Positions 50,459 through 59,719 of a stretch of DNA of 64,000 bases are shown here, piece after piece (the first letter of the stretch is position 1; every line of letters starts with the position of its first letter). The notes under the pieces are model-generated. The model ran no database searches, had not been told where the DNA came from, and saw nothing but the letters and a program-made list of their open reading frames with translations. The translations under genes were made by a program, and so were the position numbers. The stretch spans positions 1,000,001 to 1,064,000 of the forward strand of contig CP029329.1 in assembly GCA_003129525.1 (NCBI GenBank), written 5' to 3'. The stretch is from Clostridium beijerinckii. Its GTDB lineage: Bacteria; Bacillota; Clostridia; Clostridiales; Clostridiaceae.

Positions 50459-51187
50459 ATGAAAGTAGATATTATAATATCAGCAGATGATATAACTGAA
50501 AGTAAAATTAAAAATAAGATTGCAGTCGTAATAGATATGTTTAGAGCAACTTCTGTAATAGTTACAGCATTAAGTAATGGATGCAAAGAAGTTATTCCTT
50601 ATTTGACAATAGAGGAAACATTAGAGCATGCTAAGACACTTAATAGAAAAGATTACATATTAGGAGGAGAAAGAAAAGCAGTTAAAATAGACAGTTTTGA
50701 TTTATCTAATTCTCCATTAGAATATACAGATAGGGTAATAAAAAATAAGACGGTATTAATGACTACTACAAATGGAACTAGAACTCTTACAAAATCAACT
50801 TCTGCTAAAAGAATATTAATAGCAGCTATGATAAATGCAAAAGCAGTAGCTAAAGAATTACTGCGCATAGATGAAGATGTAGTAATTATTAATGCAGGAA
50901 CAAATGGAAATTTTTCAATGGACGATTATATTTGTGGTGGATATATAATTAATGAAATGTTAAATGAAGATAAAAATTTAGAACTTACGGATATATCAAA
51001 GACAGCTAATATTATATATGAGGCGAATACTGATATCATGAGTTACGTAAAACAAGCAACCCATTATTCAGTTATGAAATCTCTCAAATTAGATGATGAC
51101 ATTGAATACTGCACTAAAAAGAGCATTATTGAAATAGTACCAGAATATAAAGATAACAAGATAACTTTGACGTCTAATGTTGAATAA
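50459..51187 (+). CDS. comB: 2-phosphosulfolactate phosphatase family protein (ComB)
   Basis: 242 aa. Family strings are all present: VVIDMFRATSVIVTALSNG (near 22-40), ILGGERKAVKIDSFDLSNSP and TTTNGTRTL (near 101-109), then INAGTNGNFSMDDYICGGYI. The original enzyme removes phosphate from 2-phosphosulfolactate in coenzyme M synthesis. In clostridia, which lack coenzyme M, its role is unclear, perhaps sulfolactate or another phosphate ester. Weak leader: GCGGGGGTA (50443-50451) serves as ribosome binding site. It ends in a strong terminator. Confidence 0.88.
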   Translation: MKVDIIISADDITESKIKNKIAVVIDMFRATSVIVTALSNGCKEVIPYLTIEETLEHAKTLNRKDYILGGERKAVKIDSFDLSNSPLEYTDRVIKNKTVLMTTTNGTRTLTKSTSAKRILIAAMINAKAVAKELLRIDEDVVIINAGTNGNFSMDDYICGGYIINEMLNEDKNLELTDISKTANIIYEANTDIMSYVKQATHYSVMKSLKLDDDIEYCTKKSIIEIVPEYKDNKITLTSNVE

Positions 51188-51260
51188 GCTTTATTGCGAT
51201 AAATACAGGAATAAGCAGTATGCAATAAACGGAGTTATATAGTTAAAAGTAAAATAATTT

Positions 51261-51300
51261 AAATGCGGTATTATTCTGAGATGAATAATACCGCATTTTT
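51261..51300 (+). terminator. comB terminator
   Basis: AAATGCGGTATTATT and AATAATACCGCATTT, a 15-bp perfect stem with an 8-nt loop and T tail. Confidence 0.92.
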
Positions 51301-51330
51301 AGGCACATGAAAGAAAATAATTATTTCCAA
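51299..51330. repeat. Family A repeat, single left arm
   Basis: TTAGGCACATGAAAGAAAAT, then AA, is identical to the left arm of the 15263 copy (which has TTAAGGC at its tip). The right arm is absent. It abuts the 3' end of the following minus-strand gene. Confidence 0.6.
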
Positions 51331-51339
51331 GTTTTTAAA

Positions 51340-51561
51340 TTAATAAATATCTTCTTGAGATTGTCTTAATAGCTCATTTATTCGGGGAGAACAATTTTTC
51401 CCCTTGCAAGGACCACTACCTGCACCAGTAGCATTTTGAACTTCTTCTAAAGTAGAAGCACCATTTTTAATAACTTCTTTAATTTTAGCCCGGGTAATTA
51501 GTTTACAAGTACAAGTTTTTGTTAATTTATCTAAAATAGACTCATTTAAATTATTATCCAT
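51340..51561 (-). CDS. BFD-like [2Fe-2S]-binding protein
   Basis: 73 aa. A single BFD domain with C-x-C in KTCTCKLITRAKI (near residues 18-20) and C-x4-C in GPCKGKNCSPRI (near 52-57). Helix TLEEVQNATGAGSG precedes the second pair. Such proteins work as small redox carriers or bacterioferritin partners. Ribosome binding site AGGAGAA (minus) at 51566-51572. It stands alone. Confidence 0.85.
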   Translation of the reverse strand: MDNNLNESILDKLTKTCTCKLITRAKIKEVIKNGASTLEEVQNATGAGSGPCKGKNCSPRINELLRQSQEDIY

Positions 51562-51660
51562 ATTAATTCTCCTAAAAATATATTTTCTAAAACTTTAAAG
51601 GGTATATTCCTTATTTAAATTATACATTTTAATTTACAAATTATAAAGAATATTTAAAAA

Positions 51661-52086
51661 AGTAGATTTATTATTATAATAGATAATTTTCATGAAGTTA
51701 TGAATACAAAAGTAGTTATGGATGTTTTGAAATATATGTCTAAAAATTGTTTGAATACAGGCGTGATTATATTAACAGCAAAGGAAGAACTCGGAGATAA
51801 GCTCAAGGCTTTCAATTTAGGAGCTAATGATTACTTAACTAAGCCATTTTTTATGGAAGAATTAAAGGCTCGTATCAATTCCATTTTAAAGAAAGCAGTT
51901 GGGTTCATTTGGATATGATAAGTATCTTATAACAATGATCTAAGTGAATTCTACTTAGATTTAGCAGAAATTAAGGAAAAAAATTTTAAGGTTGTTAAAC
52001 CAAAATAAGAAATATCTGTTCAATGGGATTATGATAAGATTAAAAGATCAGTTGTAATATTAGTTTCAAATGGAGTTTTACAGTAG
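51661..52086 (+). pseudogene. Remnants of a response regulator and a histidine kinase
   Basis: 51664-51918 encodes the C-terminal half of a receiver domain: TGVIILTAKEELGDKLKAF and NLGANDYLTKPF with the conserved Lys-Pro. The phospho-acceptor Asp region has been deleted and the DNA-binding domain is missing. At 51931-52086 another frame, broken by a TAA at 52006-52008, encodes NNDLSEFYLDLAEIKEKNF and EISVQWDYDKIKRSVVILV. The latter resembles the region before and at the N box of a histidine-kinase ATPase. Together they look like a two-component system that has decayed by deletion and stop codons. Confidence 0.65.
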
Positions 52087-52119
52087 CTATATATTGGATA
52101 AAGCAAAAACAATAATAAA

Positions 52120-52179
52120 CCTAAGAATAAATCGAGAAAAGTAATGATACTTGATTTGTTCTTAGGTAATTATTTTTTT
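52120..52179. terminator. Hairpin between the remnant and the MerR-like gene
   Basis: CCTAAGAATAAATC and GATTTGTTCTTAGG (14 positions, one mismatch), then a run of eight T on the + strand. It ends at the stop codon of the minus-strand gene. Confidence 0.75.
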
Positions 52180-52991
52180 TATATAAATCCAAACAGTTTT
52201 CCTATAAAACTCTGCTTTTCTTTATGTGCGTCCACCTCTTGTTGAACATAGTAAGCCTGTTCTATTACATTCTCAAACCTTTTAATTTCTTCTATTAAAC
52301 GTCTATCCCTAGAGATACATAGTTCATTAAATTTATCAAATTTTAAATCTATGTTATCTTCTAATGAAAGCTTTTCAGATATTGAATTATCTATTTTCAT
52401 AGAAAGCTCATTGTATAAATCTTTGTTAGTTTTAGATTGTACATCAAATTTATAATCAATATATTCTTTGATTTCTCTTAATATATCATCTTTAAACAGT
52501 GCAAATTGATTATTTTGTTCTTCGCCTATTACTTTCACGGTTTTTTGAACAGACAATTCATTACTCTTATCAATTTTATTACCTAAAGACTCTCTTAGAT
52601 TATCAATTTGTTTATTTTCTAAGTCTAGAATTGTTCCTATAATTTCTTTAGCTGATATTGAATTATTTTCCTTTATTTCTATTAAATCTTCAATATCTAA
52701 AGGCAATTCTTCGCAATATTTTTGAACTTCTTTAATAGTCATTCCTTTATTTTTTAAGTTAATCAAAAATTCAAGCTTATCAATATCTCTATTTGTATAT
52801 CTTAATTCCTTATCTAATATTTCTATTTTTAAAATATTATCAAAAATACTAGTATAATATCGTATATTACTATCTTCTTCATCTAATAAAGTAGCTACTT
52901 GGTTAATGGAATAATACAATATATCCCCCCTTCTCTTAGTTTTTACAATGGCTTCTTCATGAATGTTCATATGTTTATCTTCAAAATTCAT
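52179..52991 (-). CDS. MerR-like HTH protein with C-terminal coiled coil (TubY-like)
   Basis: 270 aa. Residues about 24-95 form a MerR-type winged helix (YYSINQVATLLDEEDSNIRYY, in part; RYTNRDIDKLEFLINLKNKG). The rest, about 105-255, is long charged helices likely to form a coiled coil, and the tail QSFIGKLFGFI is short and hydrophobic. It lacks the effector cysteines of metal-sensing MerR proteins. The domain order recalls TubY of clostridial phage type III partition loci and also RacA-like proteins. Ribosome binding site AAGGAGG lies 12 nt before ATG 52991. Its leader carries a c-di-GMP riboswitch (53194-53347), and the divergent neighbour is a TubZ-like tubulin. The TubY link is inference from architecture and position. 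Confidence 0.65.
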   Translation of the reverse strand: MNFEDKHMNIHEEAIVKTKRRGDILYYSINQVATLLDEEDSNIRYYTSIFDNILKIEILDKELRYTNRDIDKLEFLINLKNKGMTIKEVQKYCEELPLDIEDLIEIKENNSISAKEIIGTILDLENKQIDNLRESLGNKIDKSNELSVQKTVKVIGEEQNNQFALFKDDILREIKEYIDYKFDVQSKTNKDLYNELSMKIDNSISEKLSLEDNIDLKFDKFNELCISRDRRLIEEIKRFENVIEQAYYVQQEVDAHKEKQSFIGKLFGFI

Positions 52992-53193
52992 AATATTTTA
53001 AATCCTCCTTCTTAGACCTAACTTAAATTAACGTGGTGTGCTAGTTAATTTATTTTAAGAAAAACCATAACAAAATTTAATCATCCAAATTATTTAATAA
53101 AAATATTAGCTGATAAATATTACATAGGTCATAATATCAAAACTTCATTTTAAATATAATCACAGAAAATATATGAATATAGGGAAAATTAAA

Positions 53194-53227
53194 GGTGACT
53201 ATGTAATCATAGTCACCAAAATATAAC
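53194..53227 (-). terminator. Expression-platform terminator of the c-di-GMP riboswitch
   Basis: Read on the minus strand: GGTGACTATG-ATTA-CATAGTCACC, a perfect 10-bp stem, followed by TTTAATTTT. The antiterminator alternative pairs the minus-strand forms of 53257-53272 and 53212-53227. That is 16 pairs, two of them G-U, and they are valid only for the minus-strand RNA. Confidence 0.8.
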
Positions 53228-53266
53228 GAAAGCAAATAAATATGCAATTTATTATAATTATATTTT

Positions 53267-53347
53267 GGTAACCTGACAATCATAGAAAATAAAATTCTCC
53301 TTAGACTCATGGCTTTGCGACCCTACTTTTCAATAAGTGTGCTAGTA
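53267..53347 (-). promoter_or_regulatory. c-di-GMP-I (GEMM-I) riboswitch
   Basis: On the minus strand the RNA reads GCACACTTATTGAAAAGTAG, then GGTCGCAAAGCCATGAGTCT AAGG, a small A+T-rich stem, and CTATGATTGTCAGGTTACC. These are the landmarks of the class I c-di-GMP aptamer: the GAAA tetraloop, CGCAAAGCC, the G..TCTAAGG strand, TATGATTG and the GGTTACC end. A terminator and competing antiterminator follow, so the ligand probably stops transcription. The next gene on this strand is the MerR-like/coiled-coil gene at 52991. Confidence 0.88.
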
Positions 53348-53676
53348 TCATTTATATTTATAAAAATAATCCTATATAAAAATTAAGCTTATAATAAAAA
53401 GAAATAATTTACAAGATATTTAATAAGAATTAGCATAACAAATTTAATTAGTAAAAAATTAATGTATTCACCTTTAAATTAGTTATATTATAATATAAAT
53501 TGTAACAAAAATACATTGATTAATATATTTTTCCTTTAAGTATTAGACAAAATAGTATAAAATCATATCATTATGAAATATATTCTAATAACTGTCACAT
53601 AACTAAATATAGTATTTAAAAAATTTTTAAATAGTAAAATAATAAAACGTATATTAAATAAATAGGAGGATTAATT

Positions 53677-54732
53677 ATGGAAAAGAGCAAGATGTTATTA
53701 GTTGCATTAGGGCAAGGCGCTGGGAATATAGTAGATGGACTATTAAGTAAAAATAAGAGCTATAATGGATTATTCTTTAATAGCAGTTTATTTGATATTA
53801 AGCCATTAAAGAATGCTAATATAGAAAAAAATGTATATCTATATCCAGGTGCTGATGGTTCTGGAAGAGATAGAAATAAATCAAAAGAGATGATAAAGGA
53901 TAATGCAAATGCAATTGGAACTTTATTAAGAAAATACCCTCAAACAGAAGTGATGGTCATTTTTACAAGTATGGCAGGTGGAACCGGATCTGGTGCAATT
54001 AAAACTTTCATACAGATAGCTTCTGCTGCTATTCCATCCACAAAAATAAATGTAGTAGCAATTTTACCAAGTTTAACAGAAGATCAGTTATCATTTAAAA
54101 ATACTATAGAATGTTGGAATGATATTAATGGTGTGATTAACCTAATTAACGATATTAAATTCATAGATAATAATAAAAGGAATACCTATAAGGAAGTAAA
54201 CAATGAAGTAGTTGAGAGTTTAGATTTAGCATATAATTTAATTGGTATTCATGCTGATGGGAATATTGACAAGAAAGATTCATTTAGAATAAATACAGCT
54301 GATGGCTCCGGACTTGTTTTAAAACTTTATGATGGATTAAAAGATGCGAAAACTGCTATAGATTTAGCCATAAAAAACAGTGTGTTTGCTCAACCAGATA
54401 TATACGATTGTGATTATTTAGGTATAAATTTAAAGGTAGATGGTTATGACCCAAATGAAATTTCTAAATGTTTTGAAGTTTATAAAAGTACATACATCAC
54501 ATATAATAATTCATTTAATACAGTTGTTCTTGGTGGTTGTGAAACGCCGACAGAATCAATTAAATTAGTGAAAATGGCATTAGATGATAAATCTAAAAGA
54601 AAGTTATCAAGAGATAAAAAGAGAAGTGTTATTATAAATTTTGATAATGAAAACATTAGTAAAGAAAATAATTCTGGAAGGGAAGAATTATATACATATG
54701 ATGATGAAGAATTAGAATTTTCTTTTGATTAA
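53677..54732 (+). CDS. TubZ-like tubulin/FtsZ-family GTPase
   Basis: 351 aa. N-terminal LLVALGQGAGNIVDGL (7-22) is the first nucleotide-binding loop. The tubulin signature is SMAGGTGSGAI (98-108). RINTADGSGLVLK may represent the T7 region that completes the GTP site of the next subunit. The C-terminus is a basic stretch (KRKLSRDKKR) followed by an acidic tail, as in TubZ. FtsZ itself has different T4/T7 motifs and a conserved tail that is absent here. Length is close to short phage-type TubZ proteins. Such GTPases form filaments that move plasmid or phage DNA. Ribosome binding site AGGAGG at 53664-53669. No tubR-like gene or iteron array was seen nearby. Confidence 0.75.
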   Translation: MEKSKMLLVALGQGAGNIVDGLLSKNKSYNGLFFNSSLFDIKPLKNANIEKNVYLYPGADGSGRDRNKSKEMIKDNANAIGTLLRKYPQTEVMVIFTSMAGGTGSGAIKTFIQIASAAIPSTKINVVAILPSLTEDQLSFKNTIECWNDINGVINLINDIKFIDNNKRNTYKEVNNEVVESLDLAYNLIGIHADGNIDKKDSFRINTADGSGLVLKLYDGLKDAKTAIDLAIKNSVFAQPDIYDCDYLGINLKVDGYDPNEISKCFEVYKSTYITYNNSFNTVVLGGCETPTESIKLVKMALDDKSKRKLSRDKKRSVIINFDNENISKENNSGREELYTYDDEELEFSFD

Positions 54733-54770
54733 TAGTGTAATAATTACGTTGTAAAGCATTTATATGAAGA

Positions 54771-54825
54771 ATAAAGCTATCTAAAATAGAAACCACTATT
54801 TATTTTGGATAGCTTTATATTTATG
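54771..54825 (+). terminator. Terminator after the TubZ-like gene
   Basis: ATAAAGCTATCTAAAATA and TATTTTGGATAGCTTTAT, 18 positions with one mismatch, T-rich tail. Confidence 0.85.
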
Positions 54826-54977
54826 TAAAAGTACTATCACTTAGTAGTAATGCTAAAATTAGATGTAAGTCTCTGAAAAGTGCAAATGATTACATTGAGG
54901 TAATAAAGTGAATTTTATTTCAATATTTCACTATTAATTGACATTTAAAAATCATTAATATATAATTATTAAAATAA

Positions 54978-55240
54978 AAGACTATGATTAGGAAAAGTAT
55001 CTTAGATGTTATTTTTAGAGAGTAGCTGTGTGGTGAAAAGCTATATTAAATCTTAGAGAAAATCACCTAGGAGTTGGGGACTGAAAGGCAAGAATTTGCT
55101 AAATAAGTTATCACGTAATAGCCTGCGTTAAAGGATAGAGTATTTATGTACTTGAAATAAGGCATTTAATTGTTAATTTAAATGTTTAACCATAGGTGGT
55201 TTGCGAGTTTAACTTCGTCCTGTAGGATGGAGTTTTTTTA
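54978..55240 (+). promoter_or_regulatory. T-box leader (tRNA-Ile responsive) of ileS
   Basis: Stem I starts near 54980. The specifier ATC (Ile) is at 55062-55064, in the context AATCACC. The T-box AGGTGGTTTGCGAG is at 55194-55207, and the terminator AACTTCGTCCT/AGGATGGAGTT is followed by seven T. The UGGU of the T-box fits the ACCA end expected of tRNA-Ile. The upstream 54826-54970 has no further feature. Confidence 0.9.
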
Positions 55241-55320
55241 CGTCCATAAAGGGATATAATAAAGGAAACAGTTTCATTAGAAAAATATATAGTTTACTCA
55301 GAATGAAAGGGGAAAATTTA

Positions 55321-58300
55321 ATGTACAATAAAGTAGATTCATCAAAGGGCACTGTAAATATGGAACAAGACATTGCAAAGCTTTGGACAGAAAGAGATAT
55401 TATAAAGAAGAGCTTTGATTCAAATCAAGATGGAGAATATTTTACTTTCTATGATGGCCCTCCAACAGCAAATGGAAAGCCTCATGTTGGACACATATTA
55501 ACAAGAGTTATGAAGGATATAATCCCAAGATATAAAGTTATGAAGGGATATAAGGTTATAAGAAAAGCTGGATGGGATACACATGGACTTCCAGTAGAAT
55601 TAGAAATAGAAAAGAAGCTTGGAATTTCAGGAAAAGAACAAATTGAAGATTTTGGTATAGAGAAATTTGTTACTGAATGTAAAGATAGTGTATTTTCATA
55701 TGTTAGTCTATGGAAAAAAATGTCTGAACAAATAGGTTATTGGGTAGATATGGATGATCCATATGTAACTTACCATGATAACTATATTGAGTCTGAATGG
55801 TGGGCTTTAAAACAAATGTGGGATAAGAAATTGTTATATAAAGGTCATAAGGTTATGCCTTATTGTCCAAGATGTGGAACTGCCCTTTCATCTCACGAAG
55901 TAGCGCAAGGATATAAGGATGTTAAAGATTTAACTGCTACTGCTAAATTTAAGGTTAAGGGAGAAGAAAACAAGTATATACTAGCTTGGACAACAACTCC
56001 TTGGACTTTACCGTCTAACTTAGCATTATGTATTAATAAGGCATACACATATTGTGAAGTAAAAGTAGAAGATGAAATATATATTTTAGCTAAAGACTTA
56101 GTAGGAAAAGTTTTAGGGGACAAAGAGCATGAAATAGTTAAAGAATTTAAAGGTGAAGAATTATTAGGCGTGGAATATGAACAATTAATGCCTTTTGCTA
56201 AAGTTGAAGGTAAAGCATTTGTAGTAATTCATGGAGATTATGTAACACTTTCAGATGGTACTGGTATAGTACATATTGCACCAGCTTATGGTGAAGATGA
56301 TAGCTTTGTTGCTAAGAAAAATGGAATCACATTTGTAAACTTAGTAGATACAAATGGTAACTTTGTGGAAGAAGTTACACCATGGGCAGGGAAGTTTGTT
56401 AAAAAGTGTGATGAAAGTATTGTTAAATATTTAGAGGAAAACAATCAATTATTTAGTGCACACAAACATACTCATTCATACCCACATTGCTGGAGATGTG
56501 ATACACCACTTTTATACTATCCAAAGGATAGTTGGTTTGTTGCAATGACAGAAATGAGAGATAAATTACTTGAAAATAATAATAAAATAAACTGGTATCC
56601 TGATAATACTAGAACGGGAAGATTTGGTAAGTTCCTTGAAAATGTAATTGATTGGTGTATTTCAAGGGATAGATATTGGGGAACACCACTTCCAATATGG
56701 GAATGTGAATGTGGTCATAGAGAATGTATTGGTAGTAGAGAAGAATTAGAAGAAAAAGCAACTACAGAATGTAAGGGAATAGAATTACACAAACCTTATG
56801 TAGATGCAATTAAATTAAAATGTCCACATTGTGAAAAGGAAATGAAGAGAACTCATGAAGTAATTGACTGTTGGTTTGACTCAGGTTCAATGCCTTTTGC
56901 ACAATGGCATTATCCATTTGAAAATAAAGAAACTTTTGAGGCAAATTTCCCAGCACAATTTATATCAGAAGCTGTTGATCAAACAAGAGGATGGTTCTAT
57001 ACATTACTTGCTATTTCAACATGTATATTTGATACAAATTCATTTGAAAACTGTATTGTATTAGGCCATGTTTTAGATAAAAAGGGAATTAAGATGTCTA
57101 AACATAAGGGAAATGTTGTAGATCCATTTGAAGTGCTAAATAGTCAAGGAGCAGACGCTACAAGATGGCATTTCTATACTGCAAGTGCACCATGGCTTCC
57201 AACAAGATTCTCTGTTGATGATGTTGGAGAAGCTCAAAGAAAGTTCTTAGGAACATTATGGAATGTATATTCATTCTATGTTCTATATGCTGAAATAGAT
57301 GACTTTGATCCAACAAAGTATGCAGATTTTGTTTCAGATAATATAATGGATAAATGGATTATATCTAAATTAAATACATTAATTGAAACTGTTGATGATA
57401 ATTTAAATACTTATAAAATTACTCAAGCAGCGTTAGCTATTGAAGATTTTACAGATGAATTATCAAATTGGTATGTAAGAAGAAATAGATCAAGATATTG
57501 GTCACAAGAATTAAGTGATGATAAAATAGGTGCTTATGTAACTTTATATAAAGTATTAACAAATTTAGTAAAGGTCGCATCACCATTTGTACCATTTATG
57601 ACAGAAGAAATTTATCAAAATCTAGTTGTAAATCTTGATAAAGATGCAGCTGAAAGTATTCATTTATGTGCTTGGCCAGAAATTAATAAGGAAGCTATAA
57701 ATAAGGACCTAGAGAAAGAAATGGATTTAGCTTATACAATTGTTAAGCTTGGTAGAAGTGCTAGAAATGCGGCTAATATCAAGAATAGGCAACCACTTTC
57801 TGAATTACTTATATCAACAAAATCCCTTCCAGATTATTATGGAGATATTGTAAAAGAAGAATTAAATATCAAGAAGGTTGAGCTTGGAGCCGATCTTTCA
57901 AAATATGTTAACTTCGAAATAAAGCCTAATTTACCTGTTATAGGTAAATTGTATGGAAAATTAATTCCTCAAATCAGAAAGGCAATTTCTGAAAAGAACC
58001 AAATGGAATTAGCTCAAAAGATTCAAAATGGTGGAAGTGAAACTATAATTGTTAATAATACAGAAATAGTTCTTACAAATGAAAATATTTTAGTTACAAT
58101 GCAAGGTTTAGAAGGTTATGCATTCGCTGGAGAAGGCGAACTTGGAGTTGTTTTAGATACAACTGTAACACCAGAACTTCAAGAGGAAGGTCATGTAAGA
58201 GAAATTATTTCAAAGATTCAAAATATGAGAAAAGATAAAGGCTTTGAAGTTGCAGATAAGATAAAACTTTATGTAGCAAATAATGATATGTTATTAAATA

Positions 58301-58434
58301 TTATTAAGAAGTTTGAAGACACAATCAAAAAAGAAACTTTAACTTGTGAAGTTATTTATAATGGAGAAGTTGATTATACAGAAATAGTTATAAATAGTGA
58401 ACAATTAAATATGACTGTTGAAGTTATAAAGTAG
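55321..58434 (+). CDS. ileS: Isoleucyl-tRNA synthetase, IleS2 (eukaryote-like) type
   Basis: 1037 aa. Class I synthetase with the HIGH-like PHVGHILTR (near 49-57) and KMSKHKGN in place of KMSKS-type motifs. The CP1 editing domain lies between them. [12 protein letters not shown] and a CPHC pair bind zinc. The length, the HVGH form and the lack of the C-terminal zinc finger of IleS1 place it in the IleS2 group, whose members are commonly mupirocin-resistant. It charges tRNA-Ile in the cytoplasm. The start is ATG 55321, 7 nt after AAAGGGGA; an ATG at 55303 overlaps that site. It is controlled by the T-box just upstream. Confidence 0.96.
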   Translation: MYNKVDSSKGTVNMEQDIAKLWTERDIIKKSFDSNQDGEYFTFYDGPPTANGKPHVGHILTRVMKDIIPRYKVMKGYKVIRKAGWDTHGLPVELEIEKKLGISGKEQIEDFGIEKFVTECKDSVFSYVSLWKKMSEQIGYWVDMDDPYVTYHDNYIESEWWALKQMWDKKLLYKGHKVMPYCPRCGTALSSHEVAQGYKDVKDLTATAKFKVKGEENKYILAWTTTPWTLPSNLALCINKAYTYCEVKVEDEIYILAKDLVGKVLGDKEHEIVKEFKGEELLGVEYEQLMPFAKVEGKAFVVIHGDYVTLSDGTGIVHIAPAYGEDDSFVAKKNGITFVNLVDTNGNFVEEVTPWAGKFVKKCDESIVKYLEENNQLFSAHKHTHSYPHCWRCDTPLLYYPKDSWFVAMTEMRDKLLENNNKINWYPDNTRTGRFGKFLENVIDWCISRDRYWGTPLPIWECECGHRECIGSREELEEKATTECKGIELHKPYVDAIKLKCPHCEKEMKRTHEVIDCWFDSGSMPFAQWHYPFENKETFEANFPAQFISEAVDQTRGWFYTLLAISTCIFDTNSFENCIVLGHVLDKKGIKMSKHKGNVVDPFEVLNSQGADATRWHFYTASAPWLPTRFSVDDVGEAQRKFLGTLWNVYSFYVLYAEIDDFDPTKYADFVSDNIMDKWIISKLNTLIETVDDNLNTYKITQAALAIEDFTDELSNWYVRRNRSRYWSQELSDDKIGAYVTLYKVLTNLVKVASPFVPFMTEEIYQNLVVNLDKDAAESIHLCAWPEINKEAINKDLEKEMDLAYTIVKLGRSARNAANIKNRQPLSELLISTKSLPDYYGDIVKEELNIKKVELGADLSKYVNFEIKPNLPVIGKLYGKLIPQIRKAISEKNQMELAQKIQNGGSETIIVNNTEIVLTNENILVTMQGLEGYAFAGEGELGVVLDTTVTPELQEEGHVREIISKIQNMRKDKGFEVADKIKLYVANNDMLLNIIKKFEDTIKKETLTCEVIYNGEVDYTEIVINSEQLNMTVEVIK

Positions 58435-58451
58435 TATAAATATTGGATAAT

Positions 58452-58500
58452 ATGGCTAGGAATAGAGAGAATCCCTTAAAATTCCTAGTCATTTTATTTC
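58452..58500 (+). terminator. ileS terminator
   Basis: ATGGCTAGGAAT and ATTCCTAGTCAT, 12-bp stem (one G-U), 17-nt loop that can pair partly, T-rich tail. Confidence 0.8.
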
Positions 58501-58704
58501 AATAATAGGATTGATAATTTAAAAGTTTGCATTTTTATATCTTATATTGTAAATTATTAAATAAAAGTATAAGTTTAAGGGAGAAAATTATGACTTTTAA
58601 CAAAACTTATAATAAAATAATAATTTATTTATAGTATTGTTGATTTATAGCGTAATATATTAGTATAATGAACTTATCTAGAAGAATTCAAAGGAGGAAT
58701 AATA

Positions 58705-59703
58705 ATGGCTACTTCTATTAAGGATGTTGCAAAAGAAGCTGGAGTATCAATTGCAACCGTTTCTAGAGTTTTAAATGACATCGATGTGGTGAATGAAGAT
58801 ACTAAGAAAAAAGTTGTAGAAGCAATAAAGAAACTTTCATACAGACCTAACATAGTTGCAAGAAGTTTAAAAACTCAAAGAACAAAAACAATAGGAATTT
58901 TACTTCCAGATATATCAAATCAATTTTACCCGGAAATTGTAAGAGGAGCTGAGGACGTTTCAAATATATACGATTACAATATAATATTGTGTAATTCAGA
59001 CCTTGATATAGAAAAGGAAAAAGAATATTTAAGAGTACTTAGTGAAAAAATGGTTGATGGTGTAATTTATATGAGTAGTTCTCTAAATGAAGAAATTTTA
59101 GAACTAATCAATGAATTAAATTTAAAAACTATATTAGTTGAAACAAAAGATAAAGATGGATTATTACCAAGCGTAACTATTGATAATGTAAAGGGTAGTT
59201 ATGATAGTACAAAATTTTTAATTGAAAAGGGAATAAGGGACATTGCATTTATAGGTGTTAAAAAAGATAATTTAAATGCTTGGGGAGATAGATATGTTGG
59301 TTACGAGAATGCCATGAAAGAAGCAGGCCTTAAAATAGACCAAGAATTAGTATATCTTAATTCAATTAAGGTAAAGAGTGGATATGAAGGCATACAAAAA
59401 TTCGTAAACCAAAATAAGAAATTTAAGGGCGTTGTATGTGCATCTGACGATGTTGCAATGGGAGCAATAAATGCTTTAAGAGACAATGGACTTAGAATAC
59501 CAGAAGATGTAAGTGTTATAGGATTTAATGATAACTTTGCAGCATCAATATTCTACCCTAAGATTACAACAGTATCTCAACCAACTTATGATATGGGTTC
59601 AGTTGCTATGAGAATGCTTATTAAGCTTTTAAACAAAAAGGAATTAGATGAACCACATTACGTGTTAGAACATCAATTAATTGAGAGAGAAAGTACAATT
59701 TAA
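58705..59703 (+). CDS. ccpA: Catabolite control protein A (LacI family)
   Basis: 332 aa. The N-terminal LacI HTH (ATSIKDVAKEAGVSIATVSR, residues 2-21, then YRPNIVARSLKT) is followed by a periplasmic-binding-like domain with GILLPDISNQFYPEIVRGAE (in part) and VIGFNDNFAASIFYP. It has the overall length and motifs of CcpA, and it lies directly after ileS as in other clostridia. CcpA binds cre sites with HPr-Ser46-P and controls carbon use. Ribosome binding site AGGAGG at 58692-58697. The upstream 58501-58690 is A+T-rich without a clear palindromic cre. Confidence 0.92.
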   Translation: MATSIKDVAKEAGVSIATVSRVLNDIDVVNEDTKKKVVEAIKKLSYRPNIVARSLKTQRTKTIGILLPDISNQFYPEIVRGAEDVSNIYDYNIILCNSDLDIEKEKEYLRVLSEKMVDGVIYMSSSLNEEILELINELNLKTILVETKDKDGLLPSVTIDNVKGSYDSTKFLIEKGIRDIAFIGVKKDNLNAWGDRYVGYENAMKEAGLKIDQELVYLNSIKVKSGYEGIQKFVNQNKKFKGVVCASDDVAMGAINALRDNGLRIPEDVSVIGFNDNFAASIFYPKITTVSQPTYDMGSVAMRMLIKLLNKKELDEPHYVLEHQLIERESTI

Positions 59704-59719
59704 ATAGAAAACTCAAAAG

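Noticed and set aside
51700..51918. Small receiver-only response regulator as an intact gene
   Set aside because: It lacks the N-terminal half with the phosphorylation site, has no ribosome binding site, and is followed by a broken kinase fragment.
52992..53676. tubC-like centromere iterons between the two divergent genes
   Set aside because: No set of direct repeats was visible; the only ordered structure is the riboswitch and its terminator.
53677..54732. Calling the tubulin-like gene ftsZ
   Set aside because: The length, divergent N-terminal loops and charged tail without the FtsZ C-terminal peptide do not fit, and the gene is outside a division cluster.
56864..57064. Plus-strand ORF inside ileS
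   Set aside because: Out-of-frame shadow of a strongly conserved synthetase gene.
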